NCBI GenBank assembly: GCA_003214815.1
Contig: QCLE01000012.1
Coordinates: 1 to 58,688 of the forward strand
DNA length: 58,688 nucleotides
Source: Prochlorococcus sp. AG-412-J13
GTDB lineage: Bacteria; Cyanobacteriota; Cyanobacteriia; PCC-6307; Cyanobiaceae
Direction: 5' to 3'
Shown here: positions 8,072-18,421 of the stretch, one piece after another
Numbering within the stretch: the stretch's first letter is position 1
Layout: each line of letters begins with the position of its first letter
The notes under the pieces: generated by a model
What the model was told of the DNA's origin: nothing
The model's input: the letters and a program-made list of their open reading frames with translations, nothing else
The model's database searches: none
Program-made: the position numbers and the translations under genes

Positions 8072-9997
8072 ATGAGTAATGATGATAAGTTAAAAGTTAG
8101 GCAAACTGTATCTAAAAAAAAAGCTTTTAAGGAATTAACTATTATTAGGGATACTATTTTTTGGATTGATGTTGTTGGTGAAGGTCAAAATGAAAATGCC
8201 ATTTTTGCAAGACCATTTAATAAGAAAGAGGCATTTCCTCAGAAATTAACGGATAAAAAATATAATATTAAAAATCATTTTCATGGATATGGTGGTAAAT
8301 CTTATAAATGTATAAATTTTGAAAATAATTTTTATTTGATTTGGATAGATCAGTTGACAAAGGCAGTATGGTTTCAAATTTTTAAAGAAGTAGCATCAAA
8401 TGATGGAATTCAAAATAAATATCTTGATTCAGTTCAAGAACCTAGACAACTATCTAAATCAATTGAGGGAAATTTCGATTCTTCATTTGTTATTTCTCAA
8501 AAAAAATTTTTGTATGGTATTTGCGAAATAAATAATAGAGATTATTTATTTTCTTTAAACTTAAAAAAGACTAAACAAGATATTCATCGAATAAAAAAAT
8601 TTAAGAATTTCGCTGGAGAATTATCTTCTAATAATTCTGCTAGTTTACTTTCTTGGGTTGAGTGGGATTCTCCATACATGCCCTGGGAGAAAAATGATCT
8701 GTTTTTTGCTCAAATAGACTTAGATGGAGAGATCCAAAAAATAAAAAAATTCTCACATAAACTGATCAATACCAAAAAAAACGTTTCTTTTTTTCAACCA
8801 TTTTGGATAAGTGAAACACTTTTAGTATGTTCTGAAGATAGTTCTGGATGGTGGAACTTATTGTTTTTAGATGTTAGTGAAATTGAGAATATTTTTATTA
8901 AGAAAAGAGTCGAGAGAAATTTGATTGAATATGGAGTACCACAATGGGTCTCTGGAATAACATTGTTTTCAGGAACTATAAAAAATTTATTTTGTTTAGC
9001 AAAAAAAGAAAATAGTTTGGTAGTGGAACAATATAAAGATCTTGAATTCGTCAAACAATTTTTTACTCCTTTTACCTCAATAAGTGATTTCTGTGTTTTT
9101 CGGAAGAAAGTTATTTTAAAAGGTTATGGATCTGATTTTTTGGGAATTGTACTTGAAATTGATTTTGCAGAAAAAGTTTTATCAAATTTTTCTCAGCAAA
9201 TAAATGTTGATCATATAAAAGATTGTTCAAAACCTGAAGCATTTTGGTTTAAAGGTTTTGAGGATCAAGCTACTCATTCTTTTCTTTATAAACCGCTTGT
9301 CCAAAATTTTAGAAAGCCACCGCTCCTTGTTAGAGCACATAGCGGACCAACTTCATTTTTTGATGGATCATATAATTCTGAAGTTCAATATTGGACCTCA
9401 AAAGGATTTTTTGTTGCTGAAGTTAATTATGGAGGATCATCAGGATTTGGCAAAGCTTATAGAGAGAGGTTGAATGATAAGTGGGGTATTGTTGATTCTT
9501 ATGATTGCAAAGCACTAGCTCTTGAATTGATTAAACTAAATTTAGTTGATAGTGATAAAGTAGCAATTTTTGGTAATAGTGCTGGTGGGTTAACTGCTCT
9601 AAATTGTTTATTATATGGGCCTATTTTTACAGCTGCAATTTGTAAATATCCTGTTATAGATTTGAAGGATATGCATTACAACACTCATAGGTTTGAAAAA
9701 GATTATTTAAATTCTTTGGTGGGAAATTATGCAAAAAATTATGATGATTACATAAATAGATCGCCTATAAATCAAATTAATAAAATAAAAAAACCTATCT
9801 TATTGTTTCATGGAAAAAAAGACAAAGTTATCTCGTATAAACAAACTTTAAAAATTAAAGAAATTTTAATTAAGAATAATAAATATTCAGAAGTTATTTT
9901 TTTTGATAATGAAGGGCATGGGTTTAAAAATATTGAAAATAAGGAAGTAGTAATGCAAAAATCTCAGGAATTTTTAAAAAATGCTTTGAACATTTAA
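8072..9997 (+). CDS. S9 family serine peptidase (acylaminoacyl-peptidase-like)
   Basis: A 641-residue protein of the prolyl oligopeptidase family. An N-terminal beta-propeller-like region (about 1-370) is followed by an alpha/beta-hydrolase domain. The catalytic triad is visible: Ser503 in GNSAGG (501-506), Asp584 in HGKKDKV and His616 in NEGHGF. The NYGGSSGFGKAYRERL segment before the nucleophile is typical of dipeptidyl-peptidase IV/acylaminoacyl-peptidases. Likely a cytoplasmic peptidase of short peptides, since no signal peptide is seen. Its stop codon overlaps the sufS stop by 3 bases. Confidence 0.92.
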   Translation: MSNDDKLKVRQTVSKKKAFKELTIIRDTIFWIDVVGEGQNENAIFARPFNKKEAFPQKLTDKKYNIKNHFHGYGGKSYKCINFENNFYLIWIDQLTKAVWFQIFKEVASNDGIQNKYLDSVQEPRQLSKSIEGNFDSSFVISQKKFLYGICEINNRDYLFSLNLKKTKQDIHRIKKFKNFAGELSSNNSASLLSWVEWDSPYMPWEKNDLFFAQIDLDGEIQKIKKFSHKLINTKKNVSFFQPFWISETLLVCSEDSSGWWNLLFLDVSEIENIFIKKRVERNLIEYGVPQWVSGITLFSGTIKNLFCLAKKENSLVVEQYKDLEFVKQFFTPFTSISDFCVFRKKVILKGYGSDFLGIVLEIDFAEKVLSNFSQQINVDHIKDCSKPEAFWFKGFEDQATHSFLYKPLVQNFRKPPLLVRAHSGPTSFFDGSYNSEVQYWTSKGFFVAEVNYGGSSGFGKAYRERLNDKWGIVDSYDCKALALELIKLNLVDSDKVAIFGNSAGGLTALNCLLYGPIFTAAICKYPVIDLKDMHYNTHRFEKDYLNSLVGNYAKNYDDYINRSPINQINKIKKPILLFHGKKDKVISYKQTLKIKEILIKNNKYSEVIFFDNEGHGFKNIENKEVVMQKSQEFLKNALNI

Positions 9998-11247
9998 GAA
10001 TTGATTTTTAGGAAATTAATAGTCTCTTTTAATTTTTCTATAAATATATCAATTTCTTCTTTATTGGTTGTGAAATTCATGCTAATTCTAGCCGTTGATT
10101 TAATTCCGATGTATCTGTGAAGAGGTTGACAGCAATGATGCCCACTTCTGATACAAATTCCTTTTGAATCCAGAATTTCAGCAATATCGTTTGAATGTAT
10201 ATTTTTTATATAAAATGTAGCAAGTGATGCTCTGTCTGGGTCTATCTCCGGTGATGGTCCTATGATTTCAATATTTTTTATTTGATTTAATTTATTAAAT
10301 AAATATTGAGTAATTGTCTTTTCATATTCCTGGATTTCATTCAATCCAATAGTGTTTATATAGTTAATTGCTTCCGCAAGACCTATTGCTTCTGCAATAG
10401 CAGGAGTTCCAGCTTCAAATTTATGTGGTAGCTCTGCCCAAGTACTTGTCTCTTCAAAAACATCTTGAATCATTTCGCCACCTCCAAAGAGAGGAGGAAT
10501 TTTTTCTAGGATTTCTTTTCTTGACCAAAGGAAACCAATACCTGTAGGACCACAAAGTTTATGTCCGGATCCCGCTAAAAAATCTATATCAAGATCAATC
10601 ACATCTAGTTTTTGATGCGCCAAACTTTGACATGCATCTATTAACACTAAAGAACCGTTCTGTTTAGCTAATTTAGTTATCTCTTTGATTGGATTACAGC
10701 AACCTAGAGTGTTACTAACATGAACAATGCTAACAAGCTTTGTTCTAGATGTTAGTTTTGATTTAAAATCTTCTAGATTTAATTTGCCATTTTTATCTAT
10801 ACCTATAAATTTTAATTTGCATTTATTTTTTGCTGCAACCATTTGCCAAGGCACAATATTGCTATGATGCTCCATTATTGATAATAGAATTTCATCGTTT
10901 TCTTTTAATGAAGATTCACCCCATGATCTGGCCGCGAGATTTATTGCTTCAGTAGCATTTCTTGTGAAAATAATTTCTTTTGTTGAATTCGCTTTTATAT
11001 ATTTACTAATTAAATATCTTGCATTTTCAAATTCTTCTGTTGCTTTAGCACTTAATTGATGGGCACCTCTATGTACATTTGCATTAAAGTTTCTATAATA
11101 TTCATCAATTTTTTTTAAAACTTGTATTGGTTTTTGAGTGGTTGCAGCATGGTCTAAATAAATAATTTGCTCATTACTTTTTAAGTTCTTATTTAAAAGA
11201 GGAAAGTCTTTTTTAGTTATTTCAGGAAAATTTTGAATTGTTTTCAT
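9994..11247 (-). CDS. sufS: Cysteine desulfurase SufS
   Basis: A PLP enzyme that takes sulfur from cysteine for Fe-S cluster assembly. The PLP lysine is K230 in GSGHKLCGPTG. The catalytic cysteine is C372 in RSGHHCCQPLHRY, next to a second cysteine, C373. The 417-residue length fits the family. It is the last gene of sufBCDS; its ATG overlaps the sufD stop codon by one base (TAATG), so the two are translationally coupled. No SufE gene is in the window. Confidence 0.97.
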   Translation of the reverse strand: MKTIQNFPEITKKDFPLLNKNLKSNEQIIYLDHAATTQKPIQVLKKIDEYYRNFNANVHRGAHQLSAKATEEFENARYLISKYIKANSTKEIIFTRNATEAINLAARSWGESSLKENDEILLSIMEHHSNIVPWQMVAAKNKCKLKFIGIDKNGKLNLEDFKSKLTSRTKLVSIVHVSNTLGCCNPIKEITKLAKQNGSLVLIDACQSLAHQKLDVIDLDIDFLAGSGHKLCGPTGIGFLWSRKEILEKIPPLFGGGEMIQDVFEETSTWAELPHKFEAGTPAIAEAIGLAEAINYINTIGLNEIQEYEKTITQYLFNKLNQIKNIEIIGPSPEIDPDRASLATFYIKNIHSNDIAEILDSKGICIRSGHHCCQPLHRYIGIKSTARISMNFTTNKEEIDIFIEKLKETINFLKINS

Positions 11248-12464
11248 TAATTCTCGTTTAAAAGTTTATCAAGCAAATCCCATCTATCTTTTGAAACGGG
11301 AATAAATGAAATTATTTCTTTAAAGTAAGAGCTTAATTGTAGTTTACTCGCTTCTGCTAATGTGATCCCTCTTGTTCTCATATAAAAAAGTTCTTCTTCA
11401 TTTAATTGCGAAATTGTAGCTCCATGTTTGCATTTGACATCATCAGCAATTATTTCTAATTGAGGTTTGGTATCTATTTGTGCAAGATTTGATAAAAGTA
11501 AATTTCTGCTTAATTGAGAAGCATCAGTTTTCTGGGCAATTTTCGGAACTATTATTGAACCTGCAAATATTGCATGTGATTTATCGTCTGCAAGTGATTT
11601 GTTGATTTGATCTAGAAATCCATTTGGGCCATTAAAGTCTATTTTGGTATACGTAGAAATTTGTTCATCTTTTTTGGTTATTTGCATACCTTTGATATTG
11701 GTTTTAGCGTTTCCGACAGATTGTTTAATTCGAATTTCAAATCTTGCATAATTGAATTTGAAATGTAAACTTCCTAAGTTATATTCGCTATTTTTTTGTT
11801 GAATTACATTAATAGAATTTAATAGATTTGATCCTTCTTCACCGTAAGAAACAACACCATGATTTACGGAACTATTTTCTTTTAAAGAAAGGAAAGTTGA
11901 TTGAGATAATGAAGATTTATCTTTACCGAGATTTACTTGTAATAATTCAATATTACAATTCTTTTCCAAGAATATTACTAGGGTTTTTGCATTTAAAGAA
12001 TTACTTGATGCATGGCTAAAAATTTCAATAGGAGGGATTTTTGATCCATTTATTTTTAATCCCAAGATATTCTTTGCACAACTTAAAGACAGATTTAGTA
12101 GGTCACTCCAATTTTCGTTTTGATCAAAACAAGATATCTGTTTATTGATGTATTTATCTAATTCATCTTCACTTAATTGTTGTATTGAATAATTTTCCTT
12201 TATTAACTTAATATGGCACTCCTCACCAATTGTTAATCTAATAGTACTTTGGGAATTTTTTGGGTATGGCATATCAAATTTTGGCCCTTTTTGATTAACC
12301 GAGTAGTCTAAAACGTTTGAAAATTTTGATTTATTTGAAAGTCTCCATAGTTCACTTTTAGGATTAGGGAGGGGACTTGATTGTAATTTATGAAGACAGA
12401 TTTTTTGTATTTCTGTTGGATTATCAATTAATTTATTGTTTTTTATTTTTTCAATTATTTCCAT
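11247..12464 (-). CDS. sufD: Fe-S cluster assembly protein SufD
   Basis: Scaffold partner of SufB and SufC. The diagnostic C-terminal part is present: CKHGATISQLNEEELFYMRTRG, followed by a helix-rich end. I start it at the ATG at 12464, which gives 405 residues and 4 bases of spacing from the sufC stop. A longer reading from 12518 would add 18 residues that overlap sufC and look non-conserved. The N-terminal half is poorly conserved, as is usual for SufD. Confidence 0.94.
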   Translation of the reverse strand: MEIIEKIKNNKLIDNPTEIQKICLHKLQSSPLPNPKSELWRLSNKSKFSNVLDYSVNQKGPKFDMPYPKNSQSTIRLTIGEECHIKLIKENYSIQQLSEDELDKYINKQISCFDQNENWSDLLNLSLSCAKNILGLKINGSKIPPIEIFSHASSNSLNAKTLVIFLEKNCNIELLQVNLGKDKSSLSQSTFLSLKENSSVNHGVVSYGEEGSNLLNSINVIQQKNSEYNLGSLHFKFNYARFEIRIKQSVGNAKTNIKGMQITKKDEQISTYTKIDFNGPNGFLDQINKSLADDKSHAIFAGSIIVPKIAQKTDASQLSRNLLLSNLAQIDTKPQLEIIADDVKCKHGATISQLNEEELFYMRTRGITLAEASKLQLSSYFKEIISFIPVSKDRWDLLDKLLNEN

Positions 12465-12468
12465 TATT

Positions 12469-13254
12469 TTAAGTCTGTTGTAAAAAGTTATCAGTCCATT
12501 CATAACCTTTTTTTTCAAGTTCTACTGCAAGATCACTCCCACCAGTTTTTATTATTTGTCCGTCTGCCATAACATGGACATAATTTGGTTCAATTTCATC
12601 TAGTAATCTTTGGTAGTGAGTAATTAATATAATTCCAGTTTGTGCATTAGATATTTTTTTAATTCCTGATGCGACTATTCTAAGAGCATCAATATCTAAA
12701 CCTGAATCGGTCTCATCTAATATTGCTATCTTAGGTTCTAGTAAAGCCATTTGTAGAATTTCATTTCTTTTCTTTTCACCCCCAGAAAATCCTTGATTTA
12801 CACTTCTTGATAAGAATGCCTGATCCATTTTGACGAGTTCTAACTTTTCTTTAACTAATTCCTCAAAATCAAAAGTATCTAATTCTTCTTTGTTAAGAAA
12901 TTTTCTTCTAGCATTTGTTGAAACTCTAAGAAACTCAAGATTACTAACGCCTGGAATTTCTATTGGATATTGAAAACCAAGGAAAATACCCGATTGTGCT
13001 CTTTCTTCAGGTTCTAGAGAGTTGATATTTTCACCTGAAAATTTTATTTCACCATTTGTAATATTATAGGAGGGATGTCCTGCAATGATTTTCGAAAGAG
13101 TACTTTTGCCACATCCATTTCTTCCCATAATGGCATGGATTTCTCCAGGGTAGACAGTAAGTGAAACCCCCTTCAAAATTGGAAGATTATCAGTAGATGC
13201 AAAGAGATTATCAACTTCTAATATTGGGTATGATTCTTTCATTTTACTTTGCAT
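12469..13254 (-). CDS. sufC: Fe-S cluster assembly ATPase SufC
   Basis: The cytoplasmic ABC-type ATPase of the SufBCD scaffold. Walker [10 protein letters not shown] spans 44-52, the signature [12 protein letters not shown] is in the middle, and Walker [15 protein letters not shown] follows. These are textbook SufC sequences, with the ETDSGLD variant of Walker B. The 261-residue length is normal; an alternative start at the second Met (residue 5) is equally possible. It lies 17 bases after sufB. Confidence 0.97.
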   Translation of the reverse strand: MQSKMKESYPILEVDNLFASTDNLPILKGVSLTVYPGEIHAIMGRNGCGKSTLSKIIAGHPSYNITNGEIKFSGENINSLEPEERAQSGIFLGFQYPIEIPGVSNLEFLRVSTNARRKFLNKEELDTFDFEELVKEKLELVKMDQAFLSRSVNQGFSGGEKKRNEILQMALLEPKIAILDETDSGLDIDALRIVASGIKKISNAQTGIILITHYQRLLDEIEPNYVHVMADGQIIKTGGSDLAVELEKKGYEWTDNFLQQT

Positions 13255-13271
13255 TTCAGTTTAGAAATTAA

Positions 13272-14714
13272 TTAACCTACTGATCCCTCGAGTTTAAGTG
13301 ACAGTAACTTATCTGCTTCAGCAGCAAACTCCATAGGTAATTGATTAAATACATCTCTGCAGAAACCACTGACCATCATAGATATTGCCTCCTCAAATTC
13401 TATACCTCTGCTTTGGAGATAAAAAAGTTGATCCTCGGATATTCTACATGTGCTTGCTTCATGCTCAATGTCAGAATTTGGTTGTTGAGATTTGATGTAA
13501 GGGAATGTATTTGCAGAAGCTTGATCCCCTATTAACATTGAATCACATTGGCTGTAATTTCTTGATCCTGTAGCCTTTGTTCCCATTTTGACAAGGCCTC
13601 TGTAGCTATTGATTGAATTACCTGCACTGATACCTTTGCTTACAATAGTTGACTTGGTTTTAGGACCAATATGGATCATTTTTGTGCCGGTATCTGCTTG
13701 CTGAAGATTATTGGTGAGTGCTACTGAATAAAATTCCCCTACAGATTCTTCTCCTAAAAGGAGACAGCTAGGATATTTCCATGTAATTGCAGACCCTGTT
13801 TCAACTTGAGACCAGCTAATTTTACTTCTCTTACCTAAACATTTTCCTCTTTTGGTGACAAAATTAAAAATTCCGCCAACACCTTCCTCATCTCCAGCAT
13901 ACCAATTTTGTACTGTTGAATATTTTATTGATGCATCGTCTAGGGCTATGAGTTCCACAACTGCAGCATGTAAGGTATTTGTATCAAACATTGGAGCTGT
14001 ACAACCTTCTAGATAACTTACAGAACTGGATTCTTCAGCAATTATTAATGTTCTTTCAAATTGTCCAGAATCTCCACTATTAATTCTGAAGTAGGAAGAT
14101 AGATCCATAGGACATTTTACACCTTTTGGGATATAAACAAAAGAACCATCACTAAAAACAGCAGAATTTAGTGCAGCAAAATAATTATCACTAGCTGGAA
14201 CTACTGTACCTAAATATTTTTCAATTAAATCCGAATGAGTTTTTACTGCTTCACTGATTGAGCAAAATATAACTCCATGTCCAGCCAGTTCCTCCCTAAA
14301 TGTTGTAGCTATAGAAACACTATCAAAGACTGCATCAACTGCTACATTTGTTAGTTTTTTTTGCTCAGTAAGAGGTATTCCTAATTTGTCAAAAGTCTCA
14401 AGAAGTTTGGGATCAACTTCATCTAAACTAGAGATTTTTTCTTTTTGTTTGGGAGCAGAGTAATAAATTATATCTTGATAATCGATTTTTTTGTATCCCA
14501 ATCCTGCCCAATCAGGTTCCTCCATTTTTTGCCATTTCTTAAAAGCTTTTAATCTAAAATCAAGGAGGTATTTTGGCTCTTCTTTTTTTTGTGAAATAAG
14601 TCTAATAATGTCTTCATTCAATCCCTTTGCAATTTTTTCAGTTTCAATATCTGTAATGAAACCATACTTGTAAGGCTCCTTTACTACATCTTTAACTAAA
14701 TTTTCTTTAACCAT
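13272..14714 (-). CDS. sufB: Fe-S cluster assembly protein SufB
   Basis: The core scaffold on which the new Fe-S cluster is built. From the ATG at 14714 the protein is 480 residues, the usual SufB length; a reading from 14774 adds 20 unlikely residues. The conserved blocks [40 protein letters not shown] and the C-terminal [20 protein letters not shown] are all present. First gene of sufBCDS. The 96 bases upstream are shared with the divergent gene at 14811. I see no CAAC-N6-GTTG SufR-type operator there. Confidence 0.97.
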   Translation of the reverse strand: MVKENLVKDVVKEPYKYGFITDIETEKIAKGLNEDIIRLISQKKEEPKYLLDFRLKAFKKWQKMEEPDWAGLGYKKIDYQDIIYYSAPKQKEKISSLDEVDPKLLETFDKLGIPLTEQKKLTNVAVDAVFDSVSIATTFREELAGHGVIFCSISEAVKTHSDLIEKYLGTVVPASDNYFAALNSAVFSDGSFVYIPKGVKCPMDLSSYFRINSGDSGQFERTLIIAEESSSVSYLEGCTAPMFDTNTLHAAVVELIALDDASIKYSTVQNWYAGDEEGVGGIFNFVTKRGKCLGKRSKISWSQVETGSAITWKYPSCLLLGEESVGEFYSVALTNNLQQADTGTKMIHIGPKTKSTIVSKGISAGNSINSYRGLVKMGTKATGSRNYSQCDSMLIGDQASANTFPYIKSQQPNSDIEHEASTCRISEDQLFYLQSRGIEFEEAISMMVSGFCRDVFNQLPMEFAAEADKLLSLKLEGSVG

Positions 14715-14810
14715 GTTATCCAAAAATAATCTATTACAATTATCTTTATATACTTTAACGAAAGATACCCCCAATATTGAGTTTTTTTCCTTTATTAAAA
14801 CTAAAAATTA

Positions 14811-15164
14811 ATGTCTAATAATCTTGATCCTTTGTCAAACCCTTTAAACATCCAAACTATTAAAGAAATTGGGAATCTAGACTTACCAATCATGCAGAAA
14901 CATCATGTAAGAATACTGGCTCATTGCCTTCACATTTTAAAGTTCATCAAAGCTGATGATTGCTCTGAATTATGTTATAAAAATTCTCTGAGAGAATGGT
15001 GCGACAATCAATCCAGAAAATTTGACGATAAAAAATTTAGTGACCTTTTTTATGCCCAATTAGATTCCACTGCAAAAAAGTTAAATATATTTTCGGAAAG
15101 AATAGGTAAAAATATTGTTGATTTAGAGATTGATGATTTAGTACTTCTAGCTGAACAAAGTTAA
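14811..15164 (+). CDS. Conserved hypothetical protein divergent from sufB
   Basis: A 117-residue soluble protein I cannot place in a family. It is helical in character, with two Cys in DDCSELCYKNSL (about residues 53-64) and another in LREWCDN. In many cyanobacteria this divergent position is held by the regulator SufR, but the protein is too short, lacks a recognisable winged-helix N-terminus and lacks the clustered Cys of SufR. Its position suggests a link to Fe-S metabolism, by inference only. The start follows closely on an AT-rich leader with no strong ribosome binding site. Confidence 0.65.
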   Translation: MSNNLDPLSNPLNIQTIKEIGNLDLPIMQKHHVRILAHCLHILKFIKADDCSELCYKNSLREWCDNQSRKFDDKKFSDLFYAQLDSTAKKLNIFSERIGKNIVDLEIDDLVLLAEQS

Positions 15165-15345
15165 AAGTCTTCCCAAATTGATCCCGAAGAAAAAATATAT
15201 TTTTGTTGAGTCGTTAACAAATTTGGGTAATAAAATTTAAAAAAAAAGAAAATTAAGTTATATTCCGATCAACTCTGAAAATTAACTATTTCCTTTATTA
15301 CCAACAGTTTTGACGAGAAACACAAAATTTGTAAGTTATTGAGTA

Positions 15346-15377
15346 GTCAGAGGATCCTGACGACAGGGCCAAAAGGC
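15346..15377 (+). ncRNA. Structured leader or small RNA candidate before the DUF4912 gene
   Basis: Within the 270-base gap before 15435 there are two adjacent hairpins in an unusually GC-rich patch. The first is GTCAG, loop AGGATC, CTGAC (15346-15361). The second is GCC, loop AAAA, GGC (15368-15377). A run of A residues follows. The patch stands out from the AT-rich surroundings. I see no open reading frame in the gap. It could be a 5-prime leader structure or a small RNA; I do not recognise a known family. Confidence 0.3.
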
Positions 15378-15434
15378 ACACATATTTAAAAAAAAAAGAA
15401 CATACTGATCCCAAACAAAAACGGAGATTTTACA

Positions 15435-16535
15435 GTGGCTGATGGGATCATGAATAAAGACAAATTACTCTCACTAACCCTCAGACAATTACGTCAAGAA
15501 GCAAGCAGATTATCAGTTCCTTTATATAGTCGGAAAACAAAGGCTGTTTTAGTTGACCTAATACTTAAGTACCAGGAAAAATCTTCTAAGAAAGCCATCA
15601 TAAGTACACCCCAGCCAAATCCTGAAGATACTTTAGAGACTAATACCTTTAATAGTAGTGAAGAAGTCAAGACCAATGTAGTCTTCCTACCCAGAGATCC
15701 AGATTGGGCCTATGTCTTCTGGCAAATTTCTGATTCTGACCGAGAAAAAGCACAATCTTTGGGAGCCAATAAGTTATGTTTACGTTTATTTGATGCATCT
15801 GGTTATGAAGGAAGTAATTTGAATCATGGAACACTAAGGGAGATAGCAGTTGATAGTTATAGTACTGAGTGGTACTTGCCAATCCCACTTGCTGACAGAG
15901 ACTATAAAGTTGAATTAGGTTATAAATACGGTTTTAACTGGATGTCATTGGCATTCTCTTCTATAAGTCATGTGCCTGGATCTCATCCATCTGAGCAAAT
16001 TCTTGATAAGTTCGTACCTTTTAATTTGGAATCTACTTCTGAGTCAATCCCAGATATTTCAAACTCTGTTTCTTCAGAACAAAATGGTATGCATGAAAGA
16101 CTATATCAAGCAGCAACTAACATTCCTATTAGAAGGAAAGTTGGTTCAGAAGAATTTATTGAAAATGTAAATTCAACAAATCTTAACGATAATCTTACTG
16201 ATTCAGGTGCTGGTAAATGGTCTTCAGGTTTAAATGAATCTGGAAGTGGAATTGTAAAAAATAGATCTTTTTGGCTTGTTGCAGATGCTGAATTAATTGT
16301 TTACGGAGCAACAGAACCTTCTGCAAAACTCAAAATTGGGGGAGAAGATGTGCCTCTTGCTGCTGACGGTACTTTTAGAATTCAAGTTCCATTTAGAGAC
16401 GGCACTCAAAAATACGATATTAAAGCTGTGGATGAATCTGGTGAGCAAGAAAAAAGTATATCAATGAAATTTGATAGAACTACTCCACTTGACGATACTA
16501 ATGAAAAAGATAATGCTCAGACAGAATGGTTTTAA
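15435..16535 (+). CDS. DUF4912 protein with an N-terminal Rho/SAP-like domain
   Basis: 366 residues. Residues 14-48 (LTLRQLRQEASRLSVPLYSR and following) form a small helical domain of the Rho N-terminal/SAP type that usually binds nucleic acid. A DUF4912 region follows, with FLPRDPDWAYVFWQISDSDRE near 77-97. The last 100 residues hold a beta-rich part with ELIVYGATEPSAKLKIGGEDV, resembling a bacterial surface or carbohydrate-type beta fold. Function is unknown; it is widespread in cyanobacteria. GTG start with GGAG 8 bases upstream; an ATG at 15450 is the alternative. Confidence 0.8.
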   Translation: MADGIMNKDKLLSLTLRQLRQEASRLSVPLYSRKTKAVLVDLILKYQEKSSKKAIISTPQPNPEDTLETNTFNSSEEVKTNVVFLPRDPDWAYVFWQISDSDREKAQSLGANKLCLRLFDASGYEGSNLNHGTLREIAVDSYSTEWYLPIPLADRDYKVELGYKYGFNWMSLAFSSISHVPGSHPSEQILDKFVPFNLESTSESIPDISNSVSSEQNGMHERLYQAATNIPIRRKVGSEEFIENVNSTNLNDNLTDSGAGKWSSGLNESGSGIVKNRSFWLVADAELIVYGATEPSAKLKIGGEDVPLAADGTFRIQVPFRDGTQKYDIKAVDESGEQEKSISMKFDRTTPLDDTNEKDNAQTEWF

Positions 16536-16547
16536 TAAATTAAATTA

Positions 16548-16718
16548 ATGCTTAAAAAAATTGTAGCTTTCACTCCTTTATTGGGAGCATTAACATTTCC
16601 ACTTATTGTCCCAATTACAATTTCTAAATTTGGTGTTAACTATGGAATATTGAGTGCATTATTAATTTCTTCATTATGGTTTATCGCTATGTTAAGAACA
16701 TCCGAAATGCCTCATTAA
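16548..16718 (+). CDS. Small membrane protein, 56 residues
   Basis: A short gene read directly from the sequence. It starts with an ATG 12 bases after the DUF4912 stop codon and ends at TAA 16716-16718. The protein begins MLKKIVAFTPLLGALTFPL, then has two short hydrophobic segments (about 5-24 and 30-49) and ends in TSEMPH. The positive N-terminus and two helices suggest a hairpin membrane protein. No family recognised. Its tight spacing after the DUF4912 gene suggests one transcript. Confidence 0.6.
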   Translation: MLKKIVAFTPLLGALTFPLIVPITISKFGVNYGILSALLISSLWFIAMLRTSEMPH

Positions 16719-16750
16719 TTTAGTTAGATTTTTTGAAGTTTCTAAAATTT

Positions 16751-18388
16751 ATGACTGAAGTTAATGTAATAAATATCCATTCTCCTTTCTTAGATCAAAA
16801 GCCAGGAACTTCTGGTTTAAGAAAAAGTACTTTAAAGTTTCAGGAAGAGCATTACCTTGAAATTTTTATAGAAGCAATTTTACAATCACTTGAAGATTTA
16901 CAAGGTTCAACATTAGTAGTTGGTGGTGATGGAAGATATGGAAATACTGAAGCAATAGAAAAAATTGTGCAAATATGTATTGCGCATAAAGTCCAAAAGG
17001 TTATTGTTCCACAATATGGTTTATTATCAACTCCTGCTACATCTCATTTAATTAGAAAAGAAAATGCTATTGGTGGTATTATTCTTTCGGCCAGTCATAA
17101 TCCTGGAGGGATTGATGGTGACTTTGGAGTTAAGTTAAATATCTCGAATGGTGGTCCAGCGCCTGAAATGATTACTAATAAGATATTCAAATCTTCACGA
17201 TTACTAACTAGTTATAAAATTTGTAAAATTAAACTACCTGATTTTAGTGAATATGGAACGCATATTTACGGCGAAACTTCCGTAGAAGTTATTGATGGAT
17301 TAGAAGATTATTCTAATTTGATGGAGAAAATTTTTGATTTTGATCAAATTAGTGATTTTTTAAAAAAAGATTTTTCATTAATCTTTGATGCGATGAATGC
17401 GGTTACAGGCCCATATGCAAAAAATATTTTTGTTAAAAAAATGGGTCTCGCAAATGATTGTGTTATGAATGGTAATCCTTTGAAAGATTTTGGCGGCTTA
17501 CATCCTGATCCAAATCTTACTTATGCATCTCATTTAGCTGATTTATTATTAAATAAAAAATCTTATAGTTTTGGTGCTGCTTGCGATGGAGATGGTGATA
17601 GGAATATGATTTTAGGAAGTGGTTGTTTTGTAAATCCTAGTGATAGTCTTGCAATTATTACTGCTAACACCAAATGTGTCCCTGGTTATAAAGATGGTAT
17701 TACAGGTGTAGCCAGATCTATGCCAACTAGTTCCGCAGTTGATAATGTTGCGCGCGCATTAAATATACCTTGTTTCGAAACACCTACTGGTTGGAAATTT
17801 TTTGGAAATCTTCTAGATTCTAACTTGATTACCTTGTGTGGAGAAGAAAGTTTTGGAACAGGAAGTAACCATGTAAGGGAGAAAGATGGATTATGGGCAG
17901 TTTTGTATTGGTTACAAGTTTTATCTGAAAAAAAATGTTCTGTAAGTGATTTGATGCAGAATCATTGGAAACAATTTGGTAGGAATTATTATTCAAGACA
18001 TGACTACGAGGCAATCCCCTCAAATATTGCTAATCAAATTTTTGGTAATTTAACGTCTATGCTTGAAAATTTAAAAGGAAAAAATTTTGCAGGCCATTTA
18101 GTTCAAGTTGCAGATAACTTTTCATATTTAGATCCTGTTGATGATTCCATAAGTGAAAATCAAGGTTTAAGATTAATTCTTGATGATAACTCTAGAGTAA
18201 TTGTACGTCTTTCTGGAACTGGAACTAAGGGTTCAACATTAAGACTCTACTTTGAGAAATTTTACAATCCTAAACAGAATCTTTCTTTAAATCCACAAGT
18301 TGCTTTGAAACCTTTAATAGATGATTTAGATCAATTATTAAATATTTCAAAACTTACTCAAATGGAAACTCCTACAGTAATTACATAA
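16751..18388 (+). CDS. pgm: Phosphoglucomutase (alpha-D-glucose phosphate-specific)
   Basis: Interconverts glucose-1-phosphate and glucose-6-phosphate, linking glycogen and sugar-nucleotide synthesis to central carbon metabolism. The phosphoserine is S115 in SASHNPGG (113-120). The magnesium loop is D279-G-D281-G-D283-R, and the sugar-binding loop CGEESFGTGS and C-terminal RLSGTGTKGSTLR phosphate loop are intact. The start at ATG 16751 gives 545 residues; an in-frame TTG at 16733 would add six. It is 32 bases downstream of the small membrane protein. Confidence 0.95.
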   Translation: MTEVNVINIHSPFLDQKPGTSGLRKSTLKFQEEHYLEIFIEAILQSLEDLQGSTLVVGGDGRYGNTEAIEKIVQICIAHKVQKVIVPQYGLLSTPATSHLIRKENAIGGIILSASHNPGGIDGDFGVKLNISNGGPAPEMITNKIFKSSRLLTSYKICKIKLPDFSEYGTHIYGETSVEVIDGLEDYSNLMEKIFDFDQISDFLKKDFSLIFDAMNAVTGPYAKNIFVKKMGLANDCVMNGNPLKDFGGLHPDPNLTYASHLADLLLNKKSYSFGAACDGDGDRNMILGSGCFVNPSDSLAIITANTKCVPGYKDGITGVARSMPTSSAVDNVARALNIPCFETPTGWKFFGNLLDSNLITLCGEESFGTGSNHVREKDGLWAVLYWLQVLSEKKCSVSDLMQNHWKQFGRNYYSRHDYEAIPSNIANQIFGNLTSMLENLKGKNFAGHLVQVADNFSYLDPVDDSISENQGLRLILDDNSRVIVRLSGTGTKGSTLRLYFEKFYNPKQNLSLNPQVALKPLIDDLDQLLNISKLTQMETPTVIT

Positions 18389-18421
18389 ACTTTAAAGTAA
18401 TGATTTTTTGATTTAATCAAT

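Noticed and set aside
14811-15164. SufR regulator
   Set aside because: The position fits, but the protein is only 117 residues and lacks both the winged-helix start and the C-terminal cysteine pattern of SufR.
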